64,000 bases of DNA, taken from Bacteroidia bacterium. GTDB lineage: Bacteria; Bacteroidota; Bacteroidia; B-17B0; Aurantibacillaceae. The DNA lies in NCBI GenBank assembly GCA_016787445.1, contig JAEUTQ010000017.1, forward strand, positions 1-64,000. Reading direction: 5' to 3'. A model generated the notes under the pieces. That model did no database searches and had not been told where the DNA came from. It worked only from the letters and a program-made list of their open reading frames with translations. Both the position numbers and the translations under genes were made by a program. Positions 1 through 8,937 of the stretch are shown here, piece after piece. Position 1 is the first letter of the stretch. Every line of letters starts with the position of its first letter.

Positions 1-1
1 T

Positions 2-262
2 GGTGTGCTAATGCTATCCAATGTTTTAAAGAGCAAACGTGCTATTGCTGTCAGTATTAGAATCATTGATGTTTTTGTTCAGCTAAGAGAGGCGTTTTTA
101 GATAATACCGAATTACGTTTAGCGATAGAACAAATAAGAAAAAGGACCGATAATAACACTAAAAACATTGAAGTTGTATTTCAATATCTTGACGAATTAA
201 TCGAAAAGAAAGAAGGTCAGAAGCCACGTAAGAAAATCGGTTACAAGCTACCAAAAAAATAA
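2..262 (+). CDS. ORF6N domain-containing protein, C-terminal part
   Basis: The reading frame is open to the left edge, so the gene begins outside the window. The visible 87 residues start inside a segment like GV(A/L)MLS-VL-S-RAI-V-I-I, which is the end of the ORF6N (KilA-N-like DNA-binding) domain as found in many Bacteroidota proteins. It is followed by a predicted helical stretch and a basic tail ending KKIGYKLPKK. ORF6N domains are known from phage antirepressor-like proteins, but chromosomal copies are common in this phylum and nothing nearby looks like a prophage. The function of chromosomal copies is not established; a DNA-binding role is inferred from the family. The GTG at position 5 is internal and not the real start. 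Confidence 0.75.
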   Translation, partial: GVLMLSNVLKSKRAIAVSIRIIDVFVQLREAFLDNTELRLAIEQIRKRTDNNTKNIEVVFQYLDELIEKKEGQKPRKKIGYKLPKK

Positions 263-289
263 AACCAAGGAAATACTAAAGAAGCACTA

Positions 290-1171
290 TTAAAATCCCA
301 AATAAGCTTCAATCTTTTTAAAAGTCGCTTCGCCAACAATTTCGATTACTTGCACTTTACTTTTAATGGCTCCGTTTTTTCTACGCCAGTTAAATATGGC
401 TTTAGTTTCTTCGTAACTAATGTATGGATGGGCATTCAACTCTTTAAAATTTTCGGTATTCAAATTTAATTTAGAAACTAATGCTGCATCAGCTTTAACA
501 TAGTTTTTTACTGATAAGTACAAGGAGTCGGAAAATCCATATACTTCCTTTAATTGCTCGGTACTGTAAAATCCTCCCAGCAAACTTCTGTATTTTAAAA
601 TCCGTTTCGCATAGCCTCCGCCAATTCCGGGTAAAGGAAGTAAACTTACGCTGTCGGCACTGTTTAGTTCTATGACTTTAATTTCCTTTTTCGCAATCGG
701 TTTTTCAGCTGACGCTAATTTGTTTTCATTCTTATTTTCGACTTCAATAAAAATGTAAGGTTCTATAGTAGCATATAATTCAGGACTGATACCATAAACT
801 TTTTTTACATCTTCCTTAGTTTTAAAAATAGCGCCTTTGCTTCGGTATTTTAAAAATGTGTTGGCTGTTTTTTCTTTAAATCCTAATTGAATTAATTGCT
901 CCTTATTTACAGTATTCGGATTAAATACAAAAAGAACTGTCTCTTGTTTCTCGGTAAGGGTACTATCCGTATTCAAATGAAGATTTTCAAGTTTTGATAA
1001 ATCTGTTTTGCTGAAATCTGCTACCAAGGCCGATTTAGGTTCAATGAAAAAGTTGACTGATAATCGGATAATGAACAGTATGAGAATAATGGCACATAGT
1101 ACAATCACGCCGTTGCGCTGTTGTTTGTTAAAGCCAAACCACGTACTTAAAAAACGATGAATTAAATTCAT
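290..1171 (-). CDS. membrane-anchored helix-hairpin-helix (ComEA-like) protein
   Basis: The 293-residue protein has a short cytoplasmic N-terminus, one membrane segment at about residues 22-43 (rich in V, I, L) and then three helix-hairpin-helix units, at about 100-155, 168-225 and 236-293. The second carries the typical LPGIGGGYAKRI hairpin. HHH repeats of this type bind DNA without sequence preference; ComEA uses them in DNA uptake. Three-unit proteins of this kind are widespread in Bacteroidota without a proven role. The ATG overlaps the TGA of the upstream permease gene (ATGA), so the two are probably co-translated. DNA binding outside the inner membrane is an inference from the topology. 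Confidence 0.8.
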   Translation of the reverse strand: MNLIHRFLSTWFGFNKQQRNGVIVLCAIILILFIIRLSVNFFIEPKSALVADFSKTDLSKLENLHLNTDSTLTEKQETVLFVFNPNTVNKEQLIQLGFKEKTANTFLKYRSKGAIFKTKEDVKKVYGISPELYATIEPYIFIEVENKNENKLASAEKPIAKKEIKVIELNSADSVSLLPLPGIGGGYAKRILKYRSLLGGFYSTEQLKEVYGFSDSLYLSVKNYVKADAALVSKLNLNTENFKELNAHPYISYEETKAIFNWRRKNGAIKSKVQVIEIVGEATFKKIEAYLGF

Positions 1172-2610
1172 GCCGTTTTATTCTTTCTGTCAAAAATATA
1201 AAAAACCGGAATGCCTAATAAAATAATGAGTACACCCATCCCGGTGTTAAAGGTTTTAAATATCAATAAATCAATGCAGATGAATCCTGCCAGTAAAATA
1301 TAGAGTAGTGGAATGATGGGATAACCAAAAGCTTTGTACGGACGTGGCGCATCGGGTTCTTTTTTACGTAAAACAAAAATACCGGCAATCGTTACAATGT
1401 AAAATATCAGTGAGGCAAAAGTACAGTAATCCAATAAATCGCCATAAGACCCGCTTAAGCATAACACGCTTGCCCAAATTGCCTGGTAAATTAATGCCTT
1501 GGCAGGAACACCGTTAGAGTTTAATTCTTTTGCCTTATCAAAAAACAATCCGTTTGCGGCCATCGACTGAAATAAACGCGAGCCGGCTAAAATCAAACCA
1601 TTATTACAACCAAAAGTTGAAACCATAATAAGTGCCGCCATAATATATTGCGAGGTGCTTCCGAAAACAGTAAATAAAGCGGCGGTTCCAACTCGGTCGT
1701 TTTGTGCAAACATGATTCCTTTGCCTATTACATCTTCAGCTTCAGGATTTCCATTCACAGGTAGTAACATTAAATAGGCTACATTGGCAAGAACATAAAT
1801 AATAGTAACTAATGTAGTGCCAATAAATAATCCCATAGGGATATTGCGTTGCGGTTCTTTAATTTCTCCGGCTATAAATGTTACATTGTTCCATGCGTCA
1901 CTGCTAAATAATGAACCAATCATGGCCACACCCAAGGCAGCAATTAATCCGAATCCCTGTAGCGGAGAAGTTGTAATGCCTGAATCTGTTACAGTTGTTG
2001 AAAAAGCATAACCTGCATTTTCAAAATTTGTTGAAAGCATTCCGCTTTTCACACCAAAAATAATTCCCAATACAATTAAGCCGAATAAGGCAACGAGTTT
2101 AGCTGAAGTAAAAAATCGTTGAATCATTTTACCGTTTTGAATACCTCTTGTATTTAGCCAGGTTAAAAAGGCAATAGAAACAATGGCTAATAATTGGGCG
2201 CTGGTAATTTTAAAATTACCCAGTTCCATTAACACGTTTTTCTCGTCAAAGAAATCAATAAATACACCGGTGAATTTAGCGAAGGCAACGGCAACTGCTG
2301 CAATCACTCCGGTTTGTATGACCAGGAAAACAGTCCAGCCGTATACAAAGGCTGTCATTCTGCCAAATGCTCGTTTTAAGTAAACAAATTGCCCGCCTGC
2401 TTCCGGCATCATGCCTGCCAATTCTCCATAACTTAAGGCGGCGAATAATGTAATTACACCCGAAAGCACCCAGCAAAGTAATAACCACATGGGCGAGCCT
2501 AAACTCCTGCTCATGTCGGCACTCACGATGAAAATGCCGGAGCCAATCATGGATCCTGATACCAGCATAATGGTATCAAATAAATTAAGGGTTCTTTGTG
2601 GGTTATTCAT
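1168..2610 (-). CDS. APC-family amino acid permease
   Basis: A 480-residue polytopic protein with about 12 hydrophobic segments. The start resembles the amino acid/polyamine/organocation superfamily: LFDTIMLVSGSMIGSGIF contains the GSGIF helix-break motif that binds the substrate backbone. Later come EAGGQFVYL and EIKEPQRNIP, typical of the LAT/YjeH-like branch. It probably moves amino acids across the inner membrane; the substrate cannot be told. An in-frame TTG lies 21 nt upstream at 2631, but the ATG at 2610 is preferred because family members begin close to the first helix and because a plus-strand promoter box occupies 2620-2627. It is the first gene of a two-gene operon with the HHH protein. 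Confidence 0.85.
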   Translation of the reverse strand: MNNPQRTLNLFDTIMLVSGSMIGSGIFIVSADMSRSLGSPMWLLLCWVLSGVITLFAALSYGELAGMMPEAGGQFVYLKRAFGRMTAFVYGWTVFLVIQTGVIAAVAVAFAKFTGVFIDFFDEKNVLMELGNFKITSAQLLAIVSIAFLTWLNTRGIQNGKMIQRFFTSAKLVALFGLIVLGIIFGVKSGMLSTNFENAGYAFSTTVTDSGITTSPLQGFGLIAALGVAMIGSLFSSDAWNNVTFIAGEIKEPQRNIPMGLFIGTTLVTIIYVLANVAYLMLLPVNGNPEAEDVIGKGIMFAQNDRVGTAALFTVFGSTSQYIMAALIMVSTFGCNNGLILAGSRLFQSMAANGLFFDKAKELNSNGVPAKALIYQAIWASVLCLSGSYGDLLDYCTFASLIFYIVTIAGIFVLRKKEPDAPRPYKAFGYPIIPLLYILLAGFICIDLLIFKTFNTGMGVLIILLGIPVFYIFDRKNKTA

Positions 2611-2627
2611 TAATTGCCGTAAATTTG
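2595..2627 (+). promoter_or_regulatory. Bacteroidota-type promoter for the gene at 2669
   Basis: TTTG at 2595-2598, 21 nt spacer, then TAAATTTG at 2620-2627, matching the Bacteroidota -33/-7 consensus. The -33 part lies inside the 5' end of the divergent permease gene. It leaves a leader of about 35 nt. Confidence 0.5.
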
Positions 2628-2668
2628 TCAACCTAAAGAAACAAATAATTTTTATTATATAAAACCCA

Positions 2669-3214
2669 ATGAAATTAATTAGTGAAAGGGTAAGTGTTCA
2701 GGAAAAAGACAATGTGTTAAGCGTTGTGATGTTGCCTACTACCGACAAGAAGAAATTGAATTTAATGTTGTTGTGGTTATTGGCATGGACAGGTTGTGGT
2801 GTGATTGTATTTATGAATTATTTTAAATTGAATAATCAAGACGCAAAGTTGTTTATCATCATTTATTTGTCCTTCTGGTTTTATTTCGAATATAAAATTG
2901 CCAGAGCCTGGATTTGGAAGAAGTTTGGTCGCGAAAAGGTATGGTTAAAGAGCGGAAAGTTGTTTTTACAAAAGGAGATTAACGGAAAAGGAAAAATCAA
3001 GGAGTATGAACTTGATTTAGTAAATGAAGTGAAATTGATTGAATTAAGTCATGCCAGTTTTGCCGATACTATTAATCAAAGCTTTTGGATTAAGGGCGGA
3101 GAGCGCATTCAATTTCAATACATGGCAAAAACAATTACTTTCGGAATGCAATTGAACGATAAAGAGGCGTATGAAGTTATTCGCGAAATTAAATCTTATA
3201 TAAAGAAAGGTTAA
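2669..3214 (+). CDS. conserved two-helix membrane protein, PH-like
   Basis: The 181-residue protein has two adjacent membrane segments at about residues 31-50 and 60-76, then a mainly beta C-terminal half with alternating polar and hydrophobic residues (KVWLKSGKLFLQKEI, ERIQFQYM). This layout resembles small bacterial PH-domain membrane proteins, but no signature is strong enough to name a family. It is monocistronic, diverges from the permease gene and faces the outer-membrane-like gene at 3248. I do not recognise a function. Confidence 0.7.
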   Translation: MKLISERVSVQEKDNVLSVVMLPTTDKKKLNLMLLWLLAWTGCGVIVFMNYFKLNNQDAKLFIIIYLSFWFYFEYKIARAWIWKKFGREKVWLKSGKLFLQKEINGKGKIKEYELDLVNEVKLIELSHASFADTINQSFWIKGGERIQFQYMAKTITFGMQLNDKEAYEVIREIKSYIKKG

Positions 3215-3247
3215 AGTACTATCGGTCAAACAACCAATCATTATTTT

Positions 3248-3928
3248 CTACCATTGTGCGGGTCCGCGTTTTTCCGTGATTTTTGAATTCGGAAATAAAT
3301 CGTAGAACAATTGATCTGCCCAGAATAAAAATTTTAAAGCATAGGTCGGACTGCTAAATTGCTCACTGATGTTTTTATTATTCTTAAGAGTAAATCTGTA
3401 ATTGACGTCCATGCCTAAGCCAAGCCATTTGAAAATTTTGAAATGTGTGGAAATCCCGGGCTCGTAAATCCATAAAAAATATTTTGGTTGACTATTTAAA
3501 TTGTAGCTGTCGTTAAACTGATACCAGGATAAGCCTAAACCGGTTTGAATCGGTACGCTAACCTGCCATCTTTTTGTTTTATAAAATACTACGTCGGCGT
3601 ACAAGCAAACATAACCTAATCGTAAAAATTTTCTATTTGAAATTAAATCACCATTGGAGTTTGGGATATAGATATCGTCGTACAAGTCGCTTTTCAACCA
3701 GCTAATGCCGCCGCCAAAGCGAAGTTTTCTTCTGAATGAAGCGCCAATTCTAATGCCATTAATGGCTGCCAGTTCATTATTTATAAATGAATAGCGTGAT
3801 TCTAAACGCAAATCAATAGAGGCTTTGCTTTTGATAATTTGTTGAAGACTGTCAAAGAGCTGAGCTTTGCTTTTATTGATGAAAGCAGTTGTAACAGTTA
3901 AAATTATTATCCAAAAAAAGCGCTTCAC
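3248..3928 (-). CDS. probable outer membrane beta-barrel protein
   Basis: The 226-residue protein starts with GTG and has a Sec signal peptide (hydrophobic core FFWIIILTVTTAF, likely cut after SKA-Q at about residue 23). The mature part is rich in aromatic residues and shows alternating strands such as LRLGYVCLYADVVFY and RWQVSVPIQTGLGLSWY, as in small Bacteroidota outer-membrane barrels. No enzyme motif is visible. The GTG is supported by a TAATTTTG box 4 nt upstream on the minus strand. The role is unknown; barrel topology is inferred from composition. Confidence 0.65.
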   Translation of the reverse strand: MKRFFWIIILTVTTAFINKSKAQLFDSLQQIIKSKASIDLRLESRYSFINNELAAINGIRIGASFRRKLRFGGGISWLKSDLYDDIYIPNSNGDLISNRKFLRLGYVCLYADVVFYKTKRWQVSVPIQTGLGLSWYQFNDSYNLNSQPKYFLWIYEPGISTHFKIFKWLGLGMDVNYRFTLKNNKNISEQFSSPTYALKFLFWADQLFYDLFPNSKITEKRGPAQW

Positions 3929-3932
3929 AAAT

Positions 3933-3940
3933 CAAAATTA
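3933..3940 (-). promoter_or_regulatory. -7 box TAATTTTG next to the GTG start at 3928
   Basis: The minus strand reads TAATTTTG (CAAAATTA on plus), a full TAnnTTTG match, with 4 nt between it and the GTG. The transcript would begin at or next to the start codon. No clear TTG lies at -33. Confidence 0.4.
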
Positions 3941-3977
3941 CTTGCTAAAACAATGTTTATAATTAAATAACGGATAA

Positions 3978-4008
3978 TTGTATTAACAATACACTTGTAG
4001 TAATTTTA
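3978..4008 (+). promoter_or_regulatory. candidate recG promoter
   Basis: TTG at 3978-3980, 20 nt spacer, then TAATTTTA at 4001-4008, one mismatch to TAnnTTTG. The recG ATG follows at 4017. Confidence 0.35.
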
Positions 4009-4016
4009 AGCTACTA

Positions 4017-6125
4017 ATGGCAAGTGCGTTTTTAGATACTCCCATCGAATACCTGAAAGGAATTGGTCCGCAGCGAGCTGATGTGTTAAAAACCGAATTG
4101 GGTGTGTTTACATTCCGCGATTTAATTACGCATTACCCGTTTCGTTATGTCGATCGGACCAAATTTCAAAGCGTAAAGGATTTAAGTGAAGATTTGCCAT
4201 ATGTTCAATTGCGAGGAGTTATTGAGAGTTTAACCACGGTGGGTGTAAAGCGCGCTCAGCGTTTAGTGGCCGTTTTCAGAGATAATACAGGTATCATAGA
4301 ATTAGTTTGGTTTCAAGGTCACAAATGGATGGCCGATAAATTAAAAACCCAAACCGAGTACATTATTTTTGGAAAGCCAACACGATTCGGAGGTCGTTTC
4401 AATATCGCACATCCTGAAATTGAATTGGCCAATCAGGAAAACATGGCACTTAAGTCTGCTTTTCAAGCGGTATATTCTTCGACTGAAAAATTAAAAACAA
4501 AAGGTTTCGATAGCGAAGGTATTCGTAAACTAATGAAGCAACTAATGGCGCAAATTCCGGGCGATGCCATTGAAGAATCTCTTTCGGCGGAAGTAATGAA
4601 TGATTACAAGCTGTTGTCGAAAAACGAGGCGGTCAGACAAATTCATTTTCCGGATAATAATTTACAATTGCAAAAAGCGCAATACCGATTAAAATTCGAA
4701 GAGTTGTTTTATGTGCAGTTAAAATTATTGCGATTGCATCATCAAACAGTCAAAACTGTACCCGGTGCAGTTTTTTCGAAGGTTGGCGATTATTTCAATG
4801 GTTTTTACAACAAGCATCTTCCTTTTCAACTCACAAATGCGCAGAAACGTGTGGTGAAAGAAATTCGGACCGATATGGGAAGCGGCCATCAGATGAATCG
4901 TTTATTGCAAGGGGATGTTGGTAGTGGAAAAACTTTAGTAGCACTCTTAAGTATGTTGCTTGCGATCGATAATAATTATCAGGCGTGTTTAATGGCACCT
5001 ACCGAAATTTTAGCTAATCAGCATTTTGTTACTATTAGCGAATTGGTTTTTCCATTAGGAATTAAAGTTGCTCTGCTTACCGGTTCTTCAACTCAAAAGG
5101 AAAGAAGAGAATTATTGGCTCAATTGCAAAGTGGCGATTTGCAAATTTTAATAGGGACGCATGCGCTCATAGAAGATGTTGTGCAGTTTAAAAATTTGGG
5201 ATTGGTAGTAATTGATGAGCAACATCGTTTTGGTGTAGCACAACGCGCTAAATTAAGAGAGAAGGGGAAAGTACCTCCTCATATTCTGATTATGACGGCA
5301 ACTCCAATTCCCCGCACTTTGGCAATGACGTTTTACGGTGATTTGGATACCTCGGTAATTGATGAAATGCCGCCGGGTAGAAAGCCAATTAAAACTATGC
5401 ATTTTATGGAGCCTCAACGTTTGCGTATGATTGGTTTTATGCGGGAACAAATCGCTTTGGGCCGACAAGTATACGTTGTTTATCCTTTAATTAAAGAAAG
5501 CGAAAAGCTGGATTTACAAAATTTACAAAAGGGATATGATGATATCGTAAAGGAGTTTCCACCGCCGCAATTTCAAGTCAGTATTGTGCATGGAAAATTA
5601 AAATCGGAGCAAAAGGATTTTGAGATGCAACGGTTTGTAAAAGGCGAAACACAAATCATGGTAGCTACAACAGTTATTGAAGTAGGTGTGAACGTACCGA
5701 ATGCTTCTGTTATGGTTATTGAAAGTGCTGAACGCTTCGGTTTATCTCAATTACATCAATTACGCGGTCGAGTAGGTCGAGGTGCCGAGCAATCTTTCTG
5801 TATTTTAATGACCTCTTATAAATTAGGAGCCGATAGTCGTACGCGTATGGAAACAATGGTGCGAACAAATGATGGTTTTGAAATCAGCGAAGTGGATTTA
5901 AAATTGCGTGGTCCCGGCGATATTGAAGGCACACAACAAAGCGGCGTGTTGGATTTGAAAATTGCGGATTTAGTTCACGACGGACAAATACTCCAAATGG
6001 CCAGAGCCGCAGCGCAAACAGTATTAAATGAAGATGCTGATTTGAAATTGGAGAAGAATAAAGTATTAGAAAAGAATTTGATACTTAACGCAAAGAATCG
6101 TCCGAGTTGGGCAAAGGTGGGTTAG
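4017..6125 (+). CDS. recG: ATP-dependent DNA helicase RecG
   Basis: RecG remodels stalled replication forks and branch-migrates Holliday junctions, using ATP. The 702-residue length fits the family. The N-terminus has the wedge/OB region (about 60-160; YLKGIGPQRADVL near the start is typical). The helicase core shows Walker A GDVGSGKT at about 299, DEQH as motif II at about 399, TATPIPRTL at about 427 and QLRGRVGRG near 580. The C-terminus has LRGPGDIEGTQQSG. The start ATG sits just before SAFLDTPIEYLKGIG, as in relatives. Its last codons overlap the convergent T9SS gene by 4 nt (TTAG). Confidence 0.97.
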   Translation: MASAFLDTPIEYLKGIGPQRADVLKTELGVFTFRDLITHYPFRYVDRTKFQSVKDLSEDLPYVQLRGVIESLTTVGVKRAQRLVAVFRDNTGIIELVWFQGHKWMADKLKTQTEYIIFGKPTRFGGRFNIAHPEIELANQENMALKSAFQAVYSSTEKLKTKGFDSEGIRKLMKQLMAQIPGDAIEESLSAEVMNDYKLLSKNEAVRQIHFPDNNLQLQKAQYRLKFEELFYVQLKLLRLHHQTVKTVPGAVFSKVGDYFNGFYNKHLPFQLTNAQKRVVKEIRTDMGSGHQMNRLLQGDVGSGKTLVALLSMLLAIDNNYQACLMAPTEILANQHFVTISELVFPLGIKVALLTGSSTQKERRELLAQLQSGDLQILIGTHALIEDVVQFKNLGLVVIDEQHRFGVAQRAKLREKGKVPPHILIMTATPIPRTLAMTFYGDLDTSVIDEMPPGRKPIKTMHFMEPQRLRMIGFMREQIALGRQVYVVYPLIKESEKLDLQNLQKGYDDIVKEFPPPQFQVSIVHGKLKSEQKDFEMQRFVKGETQIMVATTVIEVGVNVPNASVMVIESAERFGLSQLHQLRGRVGRGAEQSFCILMTSYKLGADSRTRMETMVRTNDGFEISEVDLKLRGPGDIEGTQQSGVLDLKIADLVHDGQILQMARAAAQTVLNEDADLKLEKNKVLEKNLILNAKNRPSWAKVG

Positions 6126-8851
6126 CGCATAATTAATATATGCCCCATATACTCATGTTCTTTAGCATAAATATCTTTAACAAAAACGCGCCAGGTGTAA
6201 ATGTCATCCGTAACCGGAGTGCCTCCCATTTTTCCATCCCATGCAGCATTCACATCATTTGTTTTAAAAACACTCATTCCCCAACGACTGATGATTTCAA
6301 AAGTGTAACCATCCGTTACCCATCCGGTTCCTTGAGGTAATAAAAAATCATTTATCCCGTCTTCATCAGGTGAAAATGCCTTGGGCATCCAGAAATTAAA
6401 TCCACTTGTTACACAAACTAATCGTGTTGTTGTATCTCTGCAAGCGTTTCCATTGCCTGCTATTAATTGAATTTGATAGCATCCTTCTTGTGTAAATGTG
6501 TGCTGTAAATCTTTTTGTGAACTAATAAATACACTATCTATACTCCAAATAAATCCTGTTGCATTTAAGGAAGCATTTTCAAAAAGCGCATCGTTGTTGT
6601 TAAGTGTAATTTCTTCAGGCTTCTGAACAAAATCTGCCAATGGTCTGTCATAAACGGTTATGTAATTATTTTTGATAACAGAACTTTTGCAACCAAATTG
6701 ATTGGTTACGGTTAACATCACACTATACACTCCACCTTTTTGATAACAATGCGTCACGGCAGGTCCTTGCACCGGCGGAGAAAAATCACCGAATGTCCAT
6801 AATGCCGTAGTGGTGCCGGTCGTTAGATTATTAAATTGCACGCAGTAGGGTTCGCAGCCACTTGTATTATTTACCGTGAAATTCGGATTGGCAATCGGAA
6901 ATACATTTACACTTACTGTGCTGCTTACAGGAGTAGAGCCACAACCATCTTTAATGGTTATGGTATAAACATTACTTCCCGATAGATTAACGCTTAATGT
7001 ATTTGTGGTAATATTTCCAGGTAACCATAAGTATTGATAGTTTCCATCTCCTCCATTAGCATTTACGGTGATCGAGGTATTTACATTCGGGCAAACAGTA
7101 AGTGAGGTGGCGCCGGTGTTTAAAGTTAATGGAGCGCTTACGATAACTGAAAAGGTTTTGGGAGTTCCGCTACATCCCTTTGAATCACTTACGGTTAAGG
7201 TATAAGCGGTTGTAACAATCGGGTTTACTGTTACACTAACTGTGTTTAAATTTCCGGGTTGCCAGTTGTAAGTATATCCAGGGCTACCACCGGTAACACT
7301 GGCACTCAAAACGGTGTTGCTACCGGAGCAAATACTATTGATGCCACTAACCGAGTAACTCAACGCATTAGGTTCGGTAATGTTTACTGTACCGGTTGTA
7401 TAACATCCACCGGAGTCGGAGATCTTAACACTGTAAGTTCCGCTGCATAATCCGCTCACAGCTTGCGTTGTTCCATTGCTTACGCCGGTCCAGCTGTAAG
7501 TATAAGGGCCTGTTCCGCCTGTAATTGCCGCGGTAACCGAACCGTTACATATTCCATTACATGTTACATTAGAAATATTTGTAAAGGAAGCGGTCATGTT
7601 ACTGATATTTCCGATTGTTACAAAACCTTGTCCGGTACAACCTTTAGCATCCTTAACTAAAACAGTATAATTTCCTGTAGATAAATTGGCAGCAACCGAT
7701 GAAGATTGAACGGGACTTGTTGTCCAAGTATAGGAATAGGGTGCTGTGCCGCCATTTACAGTAACGGTTGCACTACCATCGGTATTAATACAAAACTCAT
7801 CGGTATGAGAAATACTTAAAGAGATGGGAGGAGGTTGAGTAATTGCAAAGGTTTGGGTAATGCTGCAGTTTTTAACGTCTTTTACAATGAGGGTATAGTT
7901 GCCGGCCGTTAGTCCTGATGTACTGGAAGCATTTGTATTCATTGGGAGCCAGGTATAGGAATATGCCGGACTTCCACCGGTAACATTAGACACCGCTACG
8001 CCGTTAGAAAATGAACTGCATGAAACATGGCCAAGCGTAAAACTATTCTGTAAAGGTGCGGGAGGATTAATACTTGTGGTGAGGCTATTTAAACACCCGT
8101 TAGCATCTTTTGATGTAACCGTATAGTTACCTGCCGGAATGTTGTTGTAAACGGAGTTGGTTACTGAAGATGGCATCCATGTGTAAGTAAAAGGTGGAGT
8201 TCCACCGGATGCGCTTACTGTAGCATTTGTGCTTATAAGTGTACAACCCGATGCAGCACTATTTATGCTAAGCGTTGTTGGCGGTGGTTCGGCAATGGTA
8301 GTAGCAGCAGTGTGTTTGCATCCTATACCATCTGTAACAGTTACACTGTACACTCCGGCACTAAGATTAGTTATCGTTGCAGAGTTAGGAGCAGCCGGTG
8401 TCCACGAGTAGGAAAGTGGTGGTGTTGCATTTATAACATTAGCGATTATCTGCGCATTCGAATCACCATTACAATTCAACATAAACGGTATAGGATTCAT
8501 CTGAACTGTAATGCCGGTACTATTAATGATGATGAGTTGAGTGGAGCCAGTACAGCCAGTCACATCCTTTCCGAGAATAGTATATGTTCCGGGGCTTAAG
8601 TTTACAGCAACAGAAGCATTTCCTCCGGTTGGTAACCAGGTATAGGTGTAAGGAGGAGTACCGTTATTAATAATGGCAGTGGCGCTGGTTAAACTCGTAA
8701 GGCAATTTAACGGTTGGTTAGTAGCCTGCATGGATAAGCCTAAACATTGTGCATGGATAGGTTTAAAGCTAAAAAAACATCCAATTAAAAGAAGAAGTAC
8801 CTGTAGGGTATTAAGTTGCTTTTGTAAATATGAAATACTTGCGATTTTCAC
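6122..8851 (-). CDS. SprB-repeat, PKD-domain protein with T9SS type B sorting domain
   Basis: A 909-residue secreted protein. A Sec signal peptide (to about residue 34, ending HAQC) is followed by about eight tandem units of about 80 residues with the SprB-repeat pattern G-T-P-P-Y-T-Y-T-W ... G-x-Y-T-V-x-x-K-D-x-x-G-C. The last two units are divergent. A PKD-like domain (ALWTFGDFSPP) lies at about 670-730. The last 95 residues form the gliding-motility/CHU_C domain (PKAFSPDEDGINDF, FEIISRWGMSVF, AAWDGK, DDIYTWRVFVKD), the signal for type IX secretion and surface attachment. SprB itself is the Flavobacterium gliding adhesin and is far larger; this protein may be an adhesin, but motility cannot be inferred. 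It starts with GTG. Confidence 0.92.
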   Translation of the reverse strand: MKIASISYLQKQLNTLQVLLLLIGCFFSFKPIHAQCLGLSMQATNQPLNCLTSLTSATAIINNGTPPYTYTWLPTGGNASVAVNLSPGTYTILGKDVTGCTGSTQLIIINSTGITVQMNPIPFMLNCNGDSNAQIIANVINATPPLSYSWTPAAPNSATITNLSAGVYSVTVTDGIGCKHTAATTIAEPPPTTLSINSAASGCTLISTNATVSASGGTPPFTYTWMPSSVTNSVYNNIPAGNYTVTSKDANGCLNSLTTSINPPAPLQNSFTLGHVSCSSFSNGVAVSNVTGGSPAYSYTWLPMNTNASSTSGLTAGNYTLIVKDVKNCSITQTFAITQPPPISLSISHTDEFCINTDGSATVTVNGGTAPYSYTWTTSPVQSSSVAANLSTGNYTVLVKDAKGCTGQGFVTIGNISNMTASFTNISNVTCNGICNGSVTAAITGGTGPYTYSWTGVSNGTTQAVSGLCSGTYSVKISDSGGCYTTGTVNITEPNALSYSVSGINSICSGSNTVLSASVTGGSPGYTYNWQPGNLNTVSVTVNPIVTTAYTLTVSDSKGCSGTPKTFSVIVSAPLTLNTGATSLTVCPNVNTSITVNANGGDGNYQYLWLPGNITTNTLSVNLSGSNVYTITIKDGCGSTPVSSTVSVNVFPIANPNFTVNNTSGCEPYCVQFNNLTTGTTTALWTFGDFSPPVQGPAVTHCYQKGGVYSVMLTVTNQFGCKSSVIKNNYITVYDRPLADFVQKPEEITLNNNDALFENASLNATGFIWSIDSVFISSQKDLQHTFTQEGCYQIQLIAGNGNACRDTTTRLVCVTSGFNFWMPKAFSPDEDGINDFLLPQGTGWVTDGYTFEIISRWGMSVFKTNDVNAAWDGKMGGTPVTDDIYTWRVFVKDIYAKEHEYMGHILIMR

Positions 8852-8856
8852 TCTAT

Positions 8857-8864
8857 CAAAGATA
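8857..8864 (-). promoter_or_regulatory. -7 box TATCTTTG next to the GTG start at 8851
   Basis: CAAAGATA on plus is TATCTTTG on minus, a full TAnnTTTG match, 5 nt from the GTG. No TTG is seen at the expected -33 distance. It suggests a leaderless or almost leaderless mRNA. Confidence 0.4.
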
Positions 8865-8937
8865 AGCTTTTATGAATGAAAAAGGCAGTGTTTTAATAGG
8901 CGGTAGCCCCTGTTCAATAAGTGGTAATCTAAAATAC

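Noticed and set aside
2-262. ORF6N protein as a sign of a prophage edge
   Set aside because: Nothing else phage-like is visible, and such genes are common on Bacteroidota chromosomes.
7259-8599. Several plus-strand open frames opposite the SprB-repeat gene
   Set aside because: They are shadows of Thr/Ser/Gly-rich repeats on the other strand, with no start signals or protein-like composition.
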